64,000 nt of DNA, taken from Candidatus Hepatincola sp. Av. GTDB taxonomy: Bacteria; Pseudomonadota; Alphaproteobacteria; WRAU01; Hepatincolaceae. Every line of letters begins with the position of its first letter. The stretch's first letter is position 1. The stretch covers positions 186,001-250,000 of the forward strand of contig CP068450.1 of the NCBI GenBank assembly GCA_023518375.1. Reading direction: 5' to 3'. Of this stretch, positions 1 through 8,442 are shown one piece after another. Both the position numbers and the translations under genes were made by a program. Under the pieces are notes generated by a model. The model had not been told where the DNA came from, did not search any database, and saw only the letters and a program-made list of their open reading frames with translations.

Positions 1-2
1 TA

Positions 3-698
3 CCAATTATCATTACTCAATTATCAGCAAATGAAGTTATGAATACTTCTTTAAGATTACAGGATATAACTGTAAAAAAAGGAATGGTTACAACTATAAA
101 ATTTTCTTCTCTAGTAAAATATTTTGTTATTGGTGATGAATTAATAGTAGATGTTAATAATATTAATCCTAATGTGATTATGCTGTCTCCAAAGTTAGCT
201 AATGAAACAACTAATATGAATGTTTATACCAGTAATGGTACTTATGTTTTTGTGATAAAAACTTTAGACTACAATAATCCTCAAAATCCTACACTGCATA
301 TTAATATTGGAGACTTAGCTTATACTCCTTATCAAAAAAGATTAGATAAAAAAATTAAAAAAGAAATGCCAGAGGATAATCCAAACTTTGATTACAACTT
401 TGATATGGAAGCAAGAACGTTTTGTCATTGGTGGTTTTGCCATGATAAAACCATAGCTCCAAGAAAGGTATGGACAGACGGAAAGTATACTTATCTAGAC
501 TACAACACTAAAGATGGAATTGTAGATAGAAATATATCATTGGTTGCAGAAGTTGTTGATGATTATGATGCACCTGTGGACTCTTTTATTAAAGATGGGG
601 TTATTGTAGTTCATACTCTAGCAAAAACTCTAACTATCAAAGCATCTAAAAAGTTTGTTTGTATTAAATACAAAGGTGGTAAGTATGAAATTGATTAA
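3..698 (+). CDS. virB9: VirB9/TrbG-like T4SS outer-membrane core protein, 5' end cut by window edge
   Basis: Type IV secretion core component; VirB9 proteins form the outer-membrane-associated ring with VirB7 and VirB10. The first in-frame ATG is at 39, but the frame stays open to the window edge, so the true start is probably upstream. Residues after ATG 39 follow the VirB9 pattern: an early beta-rich segment ending in a TNMNVYTSNGTYVF stretch, matching the TNL-V-T-x-R-x-Y-x-F signature, then a linker, then a second domain with APRKVWTDGKYTYLDY, matching P-x-x-v-x-x-DG-x-x-Ty. The last 14 bases overlap the next gene, as in a translationally coupled operon. TrbG and CagX are the same superfamily, so the exact subtype is open. 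Confidence 0.8.
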   Translation, partial: PIIITQLSANEVMNTSLRLQDITVKKGMVTTIKFSSLVKYFVIGDELIVDVNNINPNVIMLSPKLANETTNMNVYTSNGTYVFVIKTLDYNNPQNPTLHINIGDLAYTPYQKRLDKKIKKEMPEDNPNFDYNFDMEARTFCHWWFCHDKTIAPRKVWTDGKYTYLDYNTKDGIVDRNISLVAEVVDDYDAPVDSFIKDGVIVVHTLAKTLTIKASKKFVCIKYKGGKYEID

Positions 699-1734
699 TT
701 TTAAATATATTGTTGTTTTAATTACAATGCCTAGTTTGTTATTTGCTTTAGAAAGTGATGAGGCTAAATTCATAGCCAAAGATAGGGAAAGTACATTAAG
801 GATAGTAAATTACAAAGCAGAAATGGATAAAAAAAGACAAGAAGAAAAAGAAGCTAAAGAAAGGCGTAAACAAGAAGAAAAGGAAAAAAAGTTAAAACAA
901 GAAGAGGCAAAAGCTAAAGAAGATAGAGAGAAAAAAGAAGAACTAGAAATTAAGGCTAGAAAGTTAAGGGAAGAACAAAGAAGAAAACTAGAGGAAGAAA
1001 AAAGAGTTGAGGCAGAAATTGAAACCAGAAGAAAAAGACTTTCTTCGGTAAAACTAGTAAAAGTAGAAGATAAAGATAGAATAGATTTTGATAAAAAACC
1101 CTCTTTTTATATGGAATCTTTTTCAGACTTAAATACCCCAGAGGATACTGTAAGTTCAGTCGTTTCTAAAGACAATATTGTTACAACCGACCAGTATATA
1201 AGATTACTACTAGAAACTAATATTAACTCACGACGTGGGGGAGAATTTGTAGCAATTGTAGAAAAGAATGTTTATTCTCAAGATTCAAAAAAAGTTCTTA
1301 TAGGTAAAGGAAGTAAATTTATTTGTAGTTTTGAACCATTAGAAAAATATGGAGAGACAGCCCTAAATGCTGAATGTAATAGAGTCTATTTAGCAGATGG
1401 AAGGTCAATTGTTTTAAGTGCTGGTAAATTATCTGATGGAATGGGAAGAGCTGGGTTAAGTGGAGAATTAGATAACAGAACATGGGAAAAATACGGGCAA
1501 ACCTTCATGATGTCGGTTTTAGGTGGGGTAGCTATGATGGGAGCAGATAAAATTCCAGATGATGATATAGGTTCTCTTGCCCAATATACAGCACTTAATG
1601 TAATAGATACAGCGACACAAATCTTAGATGAAACAATGGATTTAGCTCCTGTTGTAATTATTCCAAGTGCAACAAGAATAATACTAAAACCCACCATTGA
1701 TATAAATTTTAAAGATATAAAAGAAGGAGAGTAG
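685..1734 (+). CDS. virB10: VirB10/TrbI-like T4SS core protein
   Basis: Inner-to-outer membrane spanning scaffold of the T4SS core. I place the start at 685 rather than the upstream ATG at 655, because 685 follows a purine-rich GGTGG stretch and begins a hydrophobic segment (MKLINFKYIVVLITMPSLL). About 100 residues of charged K/E/R-rich coiled coil follow, replacing the usual proline-rich linker. The C-terminal half has the VirB10 fold signature: KVLIGKGSKF, then the DGRSIVLSAGKLSDGMGRAG region, then a GQTFMMSVLGG segment. The protein is 349 residues, a typical size. Only 2 bases separate its stop from the next gene. Having a coiled coil in place of the proline-rich periplasmic stretch is the main oddity. 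Confidence 0.88.
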   Translation: MKLINFKYIVVLITMPSLLFALESDEAKFIAKDRESTLRIVNYKAEMDKKRQEEKEAKERRKQEEKEKKLKQEEAKAKEDREKKEELEIKARKLREEQRRKLEEEKRVEAEIETRRKRLSSVKLVKVEDKDRIDFDKKPSFYMESFSDLNTPEDTVSSVVSKDNIVTTDQYIRLLLETNINSRRGGEFVAIVEKNVYSQDSKKVLIGKGSKFICSFEPLEKYGETALNAECNRVYLADGRSIVLSAGKLSDGMGRAGLSGELDNRTWEKYGQTFMMSVLGGVAMMGADKIPDDDIGSLAQYTALNVIDTATQILDETMDLAPVVIIPSATRIILKPTIDINFKDIKEGE

Positions 1735-1736
1735 AA

Positions 1737-3242
1737 ATGAAAGGAGTAGCCTATTTATTAATAGTATTATTGTTTAATTTTCATCTTAACATGTTATATG
1801 CAGATTACATGGTAGTAACGAACAAGTCAGTGAATTTAGTAAAAGATAATAAAGTATCTGCAAGAATGGATATAGACAAAAAAATAATTGAAGGCTTTGG
1901 CCAAATAACTCCAAGTGAAAAAGGAATGTATATTGTTGATATTACTTGGACAAACATTTTAGATAAAAATGGTAAAACAGCATTACCTTCAAATGCTTTA
2001 AGTACAAAAACAGAAATAAAAGGTACAGTTTTAACTAGTGGAACAGGCTTACTTGTAAAAGGTAGTGTATCAGGAAATATTTTAGGAAATCCAAAAGAAG
2101 ATGATAAAGATAAAGAAGATGATAAAAGAGATTACTTAGGTAGTTCTGATGGTAGTACTACCGATATTTCAGCAGGATTTGATAATCCTGTTGATACTTC
2201 AAATACAGGAGATATTGTTAAGCCAGACTTAATTACAACCTATGATGGTTGTAATAATATTTATAATAAAGAAAAAGAAACTATTAGTGTATTTCAGCAA
2301 ACATATTACATAGATGAAAATAACAATAAAAAAGTTCAAGAAGAATGCCACGTGGTTAATGAAGTTCCAGCAGAAAAAAAATCATGTTCAACAGTAGATG
2401 ATTTTATAGCTCACGTTACTTATACTCGTTTCCAACCTATTTTTACAGAAGAAGGAAAAACATATTCCGCAGGTGGTTGTGTTATAGATAAAACTTACAT
2501 GCACCAGATTGATTATAATGTTTGTGAAGCTGTAGCTTATGGTAATGAGTATATCAAGCAAGGTAAGTGGTACTACCAAGTTGAAAGTGGCGAACATGTT
2601 TATATATCTGATTGTATATTAGATCCTTATGCCGAAAAGAATGATTTACTTATTAAGTTTGAAGGTTGCCCTGTTTATCATGATAAAGAAGCAGGGCAAA
2701 GTAAGTATTATGGTAGGTATTATTGGATAAAACCTGATAATACAACAGAGTATTTAGGAAATTGTGTTGATGTTGGTGATGAAGGTGTATTTATTCATAA
2801 ACTTAGATGGGACGGAGAATGGAATTACGGAGATGAATACGCACAAAAAATAATGACAAGATATATAGAGATTGAAAGTGAAAGTAGAGAAGTAATTATA
2901 GACGAAGAACTAGATGTTGTTAAGTATAACTATTTATATAAATTAGTTGAATGGGAACACCATGATGATAAAACCCCAATTCATGATGCAGAAGATACTC
3001 ATGGGGGATATTCTAACAAAATTCAAGAGAAATATTTTGTTTATGAAGGTGAGAACCTTTCTGTACCAGATTCAGAATTTACAGAAAAGGTAAAACATAC
3101 TTTTGACTATGCCTTTGAATCTAGGTACAAAGATTGTTCAGGTTTTCATAAAGGAGTAGAGAATTGGTATAAGGATAAGATAAAACGTCCTGATAATACT
3201 GAGTATGATAGTGAGGAATATCATGGTCCAAAACACTGTTAA
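1737..3242 (+). CDS. Secreted protein with five paired-cysteine repeats, inside the T4SS operon
   Basis: I do not recognise a family. The 501-residue protein starts with a clear signal peptide ending about YADY at residue 21-24. Residues 24-115 form a glycine- and threonine-rich beta-like domain, followed by an acidic lysine linker near 119-132. Cysteine pairs then recur with nearly constant spacing: 172/204, 217/248, 263/293, 311/343 and 467/501, i.e. 30-34 residues inside each pair, and a period of 45-48 for the first four. Each unit is rich in Tyr, Asp and Glu. Such spacing suggests disulfide-bonded extracytoplasmic modules. Its place between virB10 and virD4 suggests a surface-exposed transfer component or mating-pair adhesin; this is inference. 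It ends exactly on a cysteine. Confidence 0.75.
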   Translation: MKGVAYLLIVLLFNFHLNMLYADYMVVTNKSVNLVKDNKVSARMDIDKKIIEGFGQITPSEKGMYIVDITWTNILDKNGKTALPSNALSTKTEIKGTVLTSGTGLLVKGSVSGNILGNPKEDDKDKEDDKRDYLGSSDGSTTDISAGFDNPVDTSNTGDIVKPDLITTYDGCNNIYNKEKETISVFQQTYYIDENNNKKVQEECHVVNEVPAEKKSCSTVDDFIAHVTYTRFQPIFTEEGKTYSAGGCVIDKTYMHQIDYNVCEAVAYGNEYIKQGKWYYQVESGEHVYISDCILDPYAEKNDLLIKFEGCPVYHDKEAGQSKYYGRYYWIKPDNTTEYLGNCVDVGDEGVFIHKLRWDGEWNYGDEYAQKIMTRYIEIESESREVIIDEELDVVKYNYLYKLVEWEHHDDKTPIHDAEDTHGGYSNKIQEKYFVYEGENLSVPDSEFTEKVKHTFDYAFESRYKDCSGFHKGVENWYKDKIKRPDNTEYDSEEYHGPKHC

Positions 3243-3264
3243 TGCTTAATGATGGAGAATTCCA

Positions 3265-4971
3265 ATGGCATTGCCTAGTACAAAACAAGATTATTTATAC
3301 TATGTAGTTAATATCTTGGCCATTATTTTCAGTGTAATAACTGGAGTAATGTTGTTATATTTGTGGAGTGTTATTTATTTTCACGAATATCACCTATCCG
3401 TAGGGTATATTCATTATTTGTATAATGTGTTAATTAATCAACAATATACTAGCTTAACTTACTATGTAATTATATTGGCCAGTATGGTTAGTTTTACAAT
3501 TTTTGGGATTATTATTAGTAGAAATCCTTACTCTAAAACTTTAAAATTTTCTCGTTGGGCCAAATGGTATGATGTTAAGAAAATGAAACCATCAGTGATT
3601 CAAAGCAATGGCTATGCTTTAGGTGTTTTCAAGAATAAATTACTTAGAACCAATGAACCTTTAGGCTTATTGTGTGTAGCACCAGCAGGAGCAGGAAAGA
3701 CTACAGGTACAGTTATTCCAACAGTACTTTCTTGTGATAAAGATTGTTTAGTAATTAACGACCCTAAGGGTGAATTATATGAGGCAACTTATAAGTATAG
3801 AAATTCAATCGGGAAAGTATTTAGAATAGAATGGGGGCAAGCTGAAGAAGAATGGAGTGAAACAACAACATTCTGGAATCCACTAGACCTAGAAAACTTA
3901 GCAAAAACAACCGTAGATAGAGCAAAATATATAGATGCTATTACCAATATTTTAATTAAGCAAACAGGAGGTGATGCTTTCTGGGTAAATAGTGGTAGAA
4001 AAACACTTTCAGCTATGATGTTATTTTTAATTTATAAGGAAGAGTTAGCAGGTCTATCAACTAGTATTTCTCAAGTAAAAGATAAACTTGCAACCATAGG
4101 GGTTACGCCTGATGACGAAGAGGAAGAAAAGAAAGGAAATGCAGATGCTTCTCAAGAAGGATTTAAAAGATTAGCTAAACAGTGTAAGCATTACGAGGAA
4201 GAAAAATTAATACCACTAGAGATAATTACTAGGTGTTATAATGTATTTTCAGAACTAGGAGCAACTTCACCTAATACTTTAGGTAGTATTTTAGCAACAA
4301 TAAGTAGTGATTTATCCATATTTAATAATGAAAGTGTTAGAAAAATCACAAGTAAAAATAGTTTCTCTATGAACAATATACGTGGTTTAAACAATAAACC
4401 AGTTAGTATTTATTTAATAAGTCCAGCTAGTGAACAAGAACTATTTGGAGTTCTTTCAGGTATTTTTGTAGAGACTGCTTATAAATTCATTACTTCCCAA
4501 GATTTAAAAATTGTAAAGGATTCAAATATTGTCAGGTTTATTTTAGATGAAGTTGCTTTTTTCCCTAAAATTAGTGCTGTAATTGATGGTCCAGCTATAG
4601 CTAGAGGTTACAGAGGCTCTTTTTTATTTGTTTGCCAAGATTTAGGGCAAATAAAAGAAAAATATGGTGAAAATGGATTAAATACTATGATGACTAATAC
4701 GGCCTTTAAAATAATCCTGCCACAAAACAATAATGAAACAGCTCATAGGTTAGCATCTTTAAGTGGTAAAACTCAAAAGATAGAGTGGGTAGGTAAGGAT
4801 AAGCATAGAGCAAAGCAAAAGCAAGAAATAAACCTTATAGAAGCAACAGATGTAATGAGTTTGCCAGAAGGATTACAAATAATTATTGTACAAAATAATG
4901 CTCGTACTCCTATTTTATGTAAAATACCTTTCTTTTTTAAGGATAAAGGAATGTTGAAGAAATTAAAGTAA
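3265..4971 (+). CDS. virD4: VirD4/TraG-type coupling protein (T4CP)
   Basis: Inner-membrane ATPase that delivers the relaxase-DNA complex or effectors to the T4SS channel. Two N-terminal membrane segments (about 13-37 and 64-84) precede a cytosolic motor domain. Walker A is APAGAGKT at residues 139-146; the VINDPKGELYEATYKYR segment follows, as is typical of the family; Walker B is in FILDEVAFFP. The RGLNNKPVSIYLISPA and arginine-finger-like regions are also present. Length 568 residues is normal. An AT-free GGAG ribosome site sits about 6 bases before the ATG. The charged stretch near residues 285-310 probably belongs to the variable all-alpha domain. Confidence 0.95.
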   Translation: MALPSTKQDYLYYVVNILAIIFSVITGVMLLYLWSVIYFHEYHLSVGYIHYLYNVLINQQYTSLTYYVIILASMVSFTIFGIIISRNPYSKTLKFSRWAKWYDVKKMKPSVIQSNGYALGVFKNKLLRTNEPLGLLCVAPAGAGKTTGTVIPTVLSCDKDCLVINDPKGELYEATYKYRNSIGKVFRIEWGQAEEEWSETTTFWNPLDLENLAKTTVDRAKYIDAITNILIKQTGGDAFWVNSGRKTLSAMMLFLIYKEELAGLSTSISQVKDKLATIGVTPDDEEEEKKGNADASQEGFKRLAKQCKHYEEEKLIPLEIITRCYNVFSELGATSPNTLGSILATISSDLSIFNNESVRKITSKNSFSMNNIRGLNNKPVSIYLISPASEQELFGVLSGIFVETAYKFITSQDLKIVKDSNIVRFILDEVAFFPKISAVIDGPAIARGYRGSFLFVCQDLGQIKEKYGENGLNTMMTNTAFKIILPQNNNETAHRLASLSGKTQKIEWVGKDKHRAKQKQEINLIEATDVMSLPEGLQIIIVQNNARTPILCKIPFFFKDKGMLKKLK

Positions 4972-5009
4972 TAAGGTAAATTTATATTAAAGAAACAAAG
5001 AGACAAGTA

Positions 5010-5885
5010 ATGACAAATATAGAAATATTTAAACAAAATTATGAATATTTAGAAAGTATATGGAAGAAAGATGAAAATGGTATTGAATTCATTTATGCTA
5101 GAGATTTACAAAAGTTGCTTGGTTATGTAGAGTGGCGAAAGTTTGAAGAAGTAATAAGAAAAGCTATGATAACTTGCGAAACTAATGGAATTCCTGTTGT
5201 AGACCATTTTGGCGGCGTAGACAAAATGGTTGAAGTTGGCTCTGGAGCTAAGAGAGAAATAAAAGATTATAAATTAACAAGATATGCTTGTTATCTAACA
5301 GCTCAAAATGGAGATTCTAGAAAAGATGAGATAGCTTTTGCTCAAAATTACTTTGCCACTCAAACCAGAAACTTTGAATTAGTAATGCAAAGAAAGAATG
5401 ATTATGAAAGAATCTTAGAAAGAGTGGAATTAAAAGAGGCAGAAAGGATATTTTCAGAGGAGTTATACCAAAGAGGAGTAGATGATAAAGGTTTTGCCAG
5501 AGTGAGAAGTAAAGGAGATCAGGCATTATTCGGAGGGTATACTACTAAGCAAATGAAAGAAAAGTTAGGAGTACCAGCAAAACATAAAGACAGACCTCTT
5601 GCAGATTTTTTAGATCCAGCATTAATTACGGCTAAGAAGTTAGCAATGCAATTATCTAATATTAATATTAAGCAAAATAATTTGCAAGGTGAACCAAATA
5701 TTACAAAAGAGCATATAGATAATAATGTAAGTATTAGAGAGTTATTTCAACAAAGAACAAACTTTAACCCAGAAGACTTACCACCAGCCGAAGATATTAA
5801 AAAAGTAGAAAAAAGAGTAAATAAAGATATTAAATCTATTGCTAAAACTAAAATTAAACCTTCTGATAATGATTTAGGAAAATAA
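5010..5885 (+). CDS. dinD: DinD-like DNA-damage-inducible protein
   Basis: DinD homologue of 291 residues. In E. coli DinD is SOS-induced and reported to inhibit RecA filament activities. The N-terminus has the BRO-N/DinD pattern (YARDLQKLLGYVEWRKFEEVI) followed by the characteristic DYKLTRYACYLTAQNGD and KDEIAFAQNYFATQTR motifs, then the GVDDKGFARVRSKGDQALFGG block that is diagnostic for DinD. The C-terminal 90 residues are a charged tail. It lies 38 bases after virD4 on the same strand, so it travels with the conjugation operon. DinD genes are frequent on mobile elements; a role in handling incoming ssDNA or the SOS response is plausible but inferred. Confidence 0.9.
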   Translation: MTNIEIFKQNYEYLESIWKKDENGIEFIYARDLQKLLGYVEWRKFEEVIRKAMITCETNGIPVVDHFGGVDKMVEVGSGAKREIKDYKLTRYACYLTAQNGDSRKDEIAFAQNYFATQTRNFELVMQRKNDYERILERVELKEAERIFSEELYQRGVDDKGFARVRSKGDQALFGGYTTKQMKEKLGVPAKHKDRPLADFLDPALITAKKLAMQLSNINIKQNNLQGEPNITKEHIDNNVSIRELFQQRTNFNPEDLPPAEDIKKVEKRVNKDIKSIAKTKIKPSDNDLGK

Positions 5886-5933
5886 TTAATAAATATATAT
5901 TATAAGAATACAAAAATAGAGTTATTTTTTTAA

Positions 5934-7349
5934 CTAACCTTTAAATAAATCTTTTAACAAATAAGTAATATTTCTTTTTTCTAGTTCGTTATTATCATCA
6001 AAATAAGCTTCATATATTTGAATATCTAATAGATTATTCTTAGATTGAGCTTGTTTTATTTCATTAATAATTCTTTGTTTAGCTTCATATGACATTTTAT
6101 AGCCAAAAATTACTCCTTTAATATGTTTATTGGGATTTATATATATTTTTTGTAGTTCTGCTGTATTATCTGAAGAATAGCGGATACGAGAATCGTAGGT
6201 AAAAGACAATCTATATTCCTCTTCCCATGCCCAGTCTTTTATTTTTTCATGTCTATATCTATGTTCGTTGTTCCAATATTTTTTATGTTTTTCTTCTGGC
6301 CACTGTTCACGTTTTATGTCTGAGTCTTTATAAAAAAAACATTCATAATAAGGAGTAGCAGAACCAAGATTTTCAAAAAAGTTTACACATACTAAATCTT
6401 TAGGCTCCTTATATTCAACCTTAGTAATAGGCCAAGCATACTTTTGATTATTACTAAAAGGAGTGTTATAATAATCAATTTTTTTATTCTCATCTGTATT
6501 ATAAATAATACATAAGCCTTTATGACTGTCTGCATAATGTCCCCAAAGTGAAGAATTATTATATTGTGTACTAAAACAAGCACAATAAGGTTTGCTAAAA
6601 CATAAACATAAAAGGTGATTCAAAGTGGAATTTATAAATCCTGATGATTTTTCTTGATTATGGTATGCTCGCTGTAGTTTTATTCCTCTTATAAATTCAT
6701 ACATAAGTTTTTTAGGACTTGTACTATGTATAAATTGTGTATCAATATCAGTAAGTTTTAATGTTGAAGAGCTAGCTATATCATCTAACTGCTTATAATA
6801 ATTAGTAGGGTTACCTATAATAATTAGATAGTTATCATATATTAATTTATTTTGTTCTTCCCATAAGTGTTTGCTTTCCGTTAAAAATAAAAATATTGTA
6901 TAAAGAAGGTAATAACTTAATAGATTTTTTAATTCACTATGATTTAATCTTTTTTGTTTATATAAATTACAAATAAGTGTTTGAATTATTTGATTATTAA
7001 TAAAAATATTTTTTTGTTTCTCATATTCTTTTTGTTGATTATTTGATAAAAAATAGGGTAAATGGTTAATATTATTTTCTGCCCAAGTAATGTTATAGTG
7101 TGTCTGATAGTATAACCAAAATATATATTCAATAAAATTAGCCCATACTTGCCTATTATTACTTTCAAAATATAGGTTAGGCATGCCATCTATAGGGTCA
7201 TTTAATTCTTCTTTAGAAGCAAGATACAAACCACCATTTACTATTTCATCTATTCTCAGTTCTAATAATGTTTTTTTAGTTTTATTAGGACAATCTTCTA
7301 GATTGCATACATTATCATCAGTACAAGAACGAAAGCGGTAAAGTTCCAT
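5934..7349 (-). CDS. DUF2971 domain protein, candidate cargo gene
   Basis: A 471-residue protein on the strand opposite to its conjugation neighbours. The N-terminus begins MELYRFRSC, and the centre contains CACFSTQYNNSSLWGHYADSHKG-type sequence (Phe-Ser, then Leu-Trp-x-His-Tyr-Ala, then HKGLCIIYN), the hallmark of DUF2971. A later WAWEEEYRLSF element also fits the family. The domain has no settled biochemical function. The central 300 residues are rich in Asn, Tyr and Lys, and the gene is even AT-richer than its surroundings. The insertion of a single inverted gene between dinD and the ssDNA-binding gene looks like a cargo acquisition. DUF2971 genes often sit near defence genes and mobile elements. 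Confidence 0.8.
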   Translation of the reverse strand: MELYRFRSCTDDNVCNLEDCPNKTKKTLLELRIDEIVNGGLYLASKEELNDPIDGMPNLYFESNNRQVWANFIEYIFWLYYQTHYNITWAENNINHLPYFLSNNQQKEYEKQKNIFINNQIIQTLICNLYKQKRLNHSELKNLLSYYLLYTIFLFLTESKHLWEEQNKLIYDNYLIIIGNPTNYYKQLDDIASSSTLKLTDIDTQFIHSTSPKKLMYEFIRGIKLQRAYHNQEKSSGFINSTLNHLLCLCFSKPYCACFSTQYNNSSLWGHYADSHKGLCIIYNTDENKKIDYYNTPFSNNQKYAWPITKVEYKEPKDLVCVNFFENLGSATPYYECFFYKDSDIKREQWPEEKHKKYWNNEHRYRHEKIKDWAWEEEYRLSFTYDSRIRYSSDNTAELQKIYINPNKHIKGVIFGYKMSYEAKQRIINEIKQAQSKNNLLDIQIYEAYFDDNNELEKRNITYLLKDLFKG

Positions 7350-7492
7350 AGAAATCCTTTTTTATATTTATAATAATAGTAATAAAAGTGGAATATTTCA
7401 ATACATATAACAACCACTATATCTAGAGTCCTTATTAATTCCCACTTAACAAACTTAACTCATTCTAATAGTAAATATTCCTTATTTTTAGG

Positions 7493-7548
7493 AAACTAAT
7501 AGTATAGGTAGTGTTACAGTTGCCTAGTATTATTAGTTTATTTTTTTT
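7493..7548 (+). terminator. Hairpin with T tract just upstream of the ssDNA-binding gene (terminator or attenuator)
   Basis: Left arm 7493-7510 and right arm 7521-7539 pair over about 16 positions around a 10-base loop, followed at once by a run of T with few interruptions (7536-7548). The start codon of the next gene is at 7567, with AGGAG at 7555-7559. No plus-strand gene lies directly upstream, so the hairpin is either in the leader of the downstream operon or stops read-through past the inverted DUF2971 gene. Confidence 0.55.
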
Positions 7549-7566
7549 ATATATAGGAGAATAGTT

Positions 7567-8310
7567 ATGGGTGGACAGATCAAAGACAAAGAACAGCCTT
7601 ATGCAACCAATAGAATTAATGTAATAGGTAATATCGTACCAAATCAGATTGTTATTAATGAAGAGAAAGGTTATGCCAAGTACTTAATTATGATAAGTAG
7701 TAAAAGTAAAGAAGGTGAAAAAGAAAAAAAACCAGAATTCTATAATTTTATTCATACAATTAAAGATAAAGATGATGCAACTTTAAATACTTTAAAGCAA
7801 ATACAAGAACAAGGAGTAGGTAAGCAGGTCAAAGTAAAAGGTAGTATATCATACAGTAAGAACGTTAATGAGCAAACAGGAGAAGTTAAATATTACAACA
7901 ACTTTAACGCATATAGTATACAACCAACAGTAGATTTTCTCATACCAAAAGCCAATATTGAATTAACAGGTTTAATCTCTAAACCTCTAAGCATAAAAGA
8001 GATTGCTATAAATAATCCTGACAATAAAGATAATAAGAAGTTTGCTTCTTTATCTATTATCACACTAGAAGGTAGCGAAGGAAAAATTACTAAATTTCAC
8101 AATATTAGTACTTCTCAATACACTCTTGCTAATAATTCCGAGTTTTTATCTTCAATAAAGAAAGGAGAACAAATATCTTTGCAAGGAAGATTATCAGGTA
8201 ATGGTAATATCCAGCTAGCAAAGGATTCTCAAGTTTTTAAAGGTATTAACTTTGAGTCTGCAATGTTAAAAGACAGTAAATCCTCTAAAGAAATGAATCA
8301 GGAGAGATAA
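7567..8310 (+). CDS. Double OB-fold, ssDNA-binding-like protein of the element
   Basis: A 247-residue cytosolic protein. Residues about 15-120 (INVIGNIVPNQIVINEEKGYAKYLIMISSK, then a basic linker, then KVKGSISYSKNV) and residues 128-235 (IELTGLISKPLSI, then FASLSIITLEG, then ISLQGRLSGNGNIQL) each show the strand pattern of an OB fold: strand-turn-strand, a substrate-facing loop, and a closing G-x-L-x/V-x-G-x-I strand. This fits a single-stranded DNA-binding protein with two domains. The next gene encodes topoisomerase III, a common partner of SSB genes on conjugative elements. Overall sequence similarity to standard SSB is weak, so the family assignment rests on pattern and context. No acidic SSB tip (DDDIPF type) is present; the C-terminus is SKEMNQER. 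Confidence 0.55.
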   Translation: MGGQIKDKEQPYATNRINVIGNIVPNQIVINEEKGYAKYLIMISSKSKEGEKEKKPEFYNFIHTIKDKDDATLNTLKQIQEQGVGKQVKVKGSISYSKNVNEQTGEVKYYNNFNAYSIQPTVDFLIPKANIELTGLISKPLSIKEIAINNPDNKDNKKFASLSIITLEGSEGKITKFHNISTSQYTLANNSEFLSSIKKGEQISLQGRLSGNGNIQLAKDSQVFKGINFESAMLKDSKSSKEMNQER

Positions 8311-8413
8311 ATATTATTCTTGAGCCGTAAATAGCTCAAAAGAAGAATATTTATCTATCTATTGTGGGAAACCTTGTGTGTAAACTCTTTAGAGTTTTCC
8401 ATTCAGGTTTTCC
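8305..8413 (+). other. Structured intergenic segment between ssDNA-binding gene and topB
   Basis: Two separate foldbacks fill most of this gap. The first pairs 8305-8325 with 8334-8356 (about 19 of 21 bases, small bulges, 8-base loop); its left arm includes the stop codon of the upstream gene. The second has a 9-bp outer stem, 8366-8374 with 8405-8413 (one G-T pair), enclosing an inner hairpin 8382-8387/8392-8397. The element GGTTTTCCAT-like occurs twice near 8395-8414. There is no T tract, so it is not a simple terminator. It could be an oriT, an RNA regulator of topB, or a transcript-processing site. Confidence 0.45.
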
Positions 8414-8442
8414 ATCAATCTTAGAACAAAGGTGCAGATATT

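Noticed and set aside
1386-1697. Long minus-strand frame within virB10
   Set aside because: Shadow of a real gene whose VirB10 motifs are on the other strand; no ribosome site.
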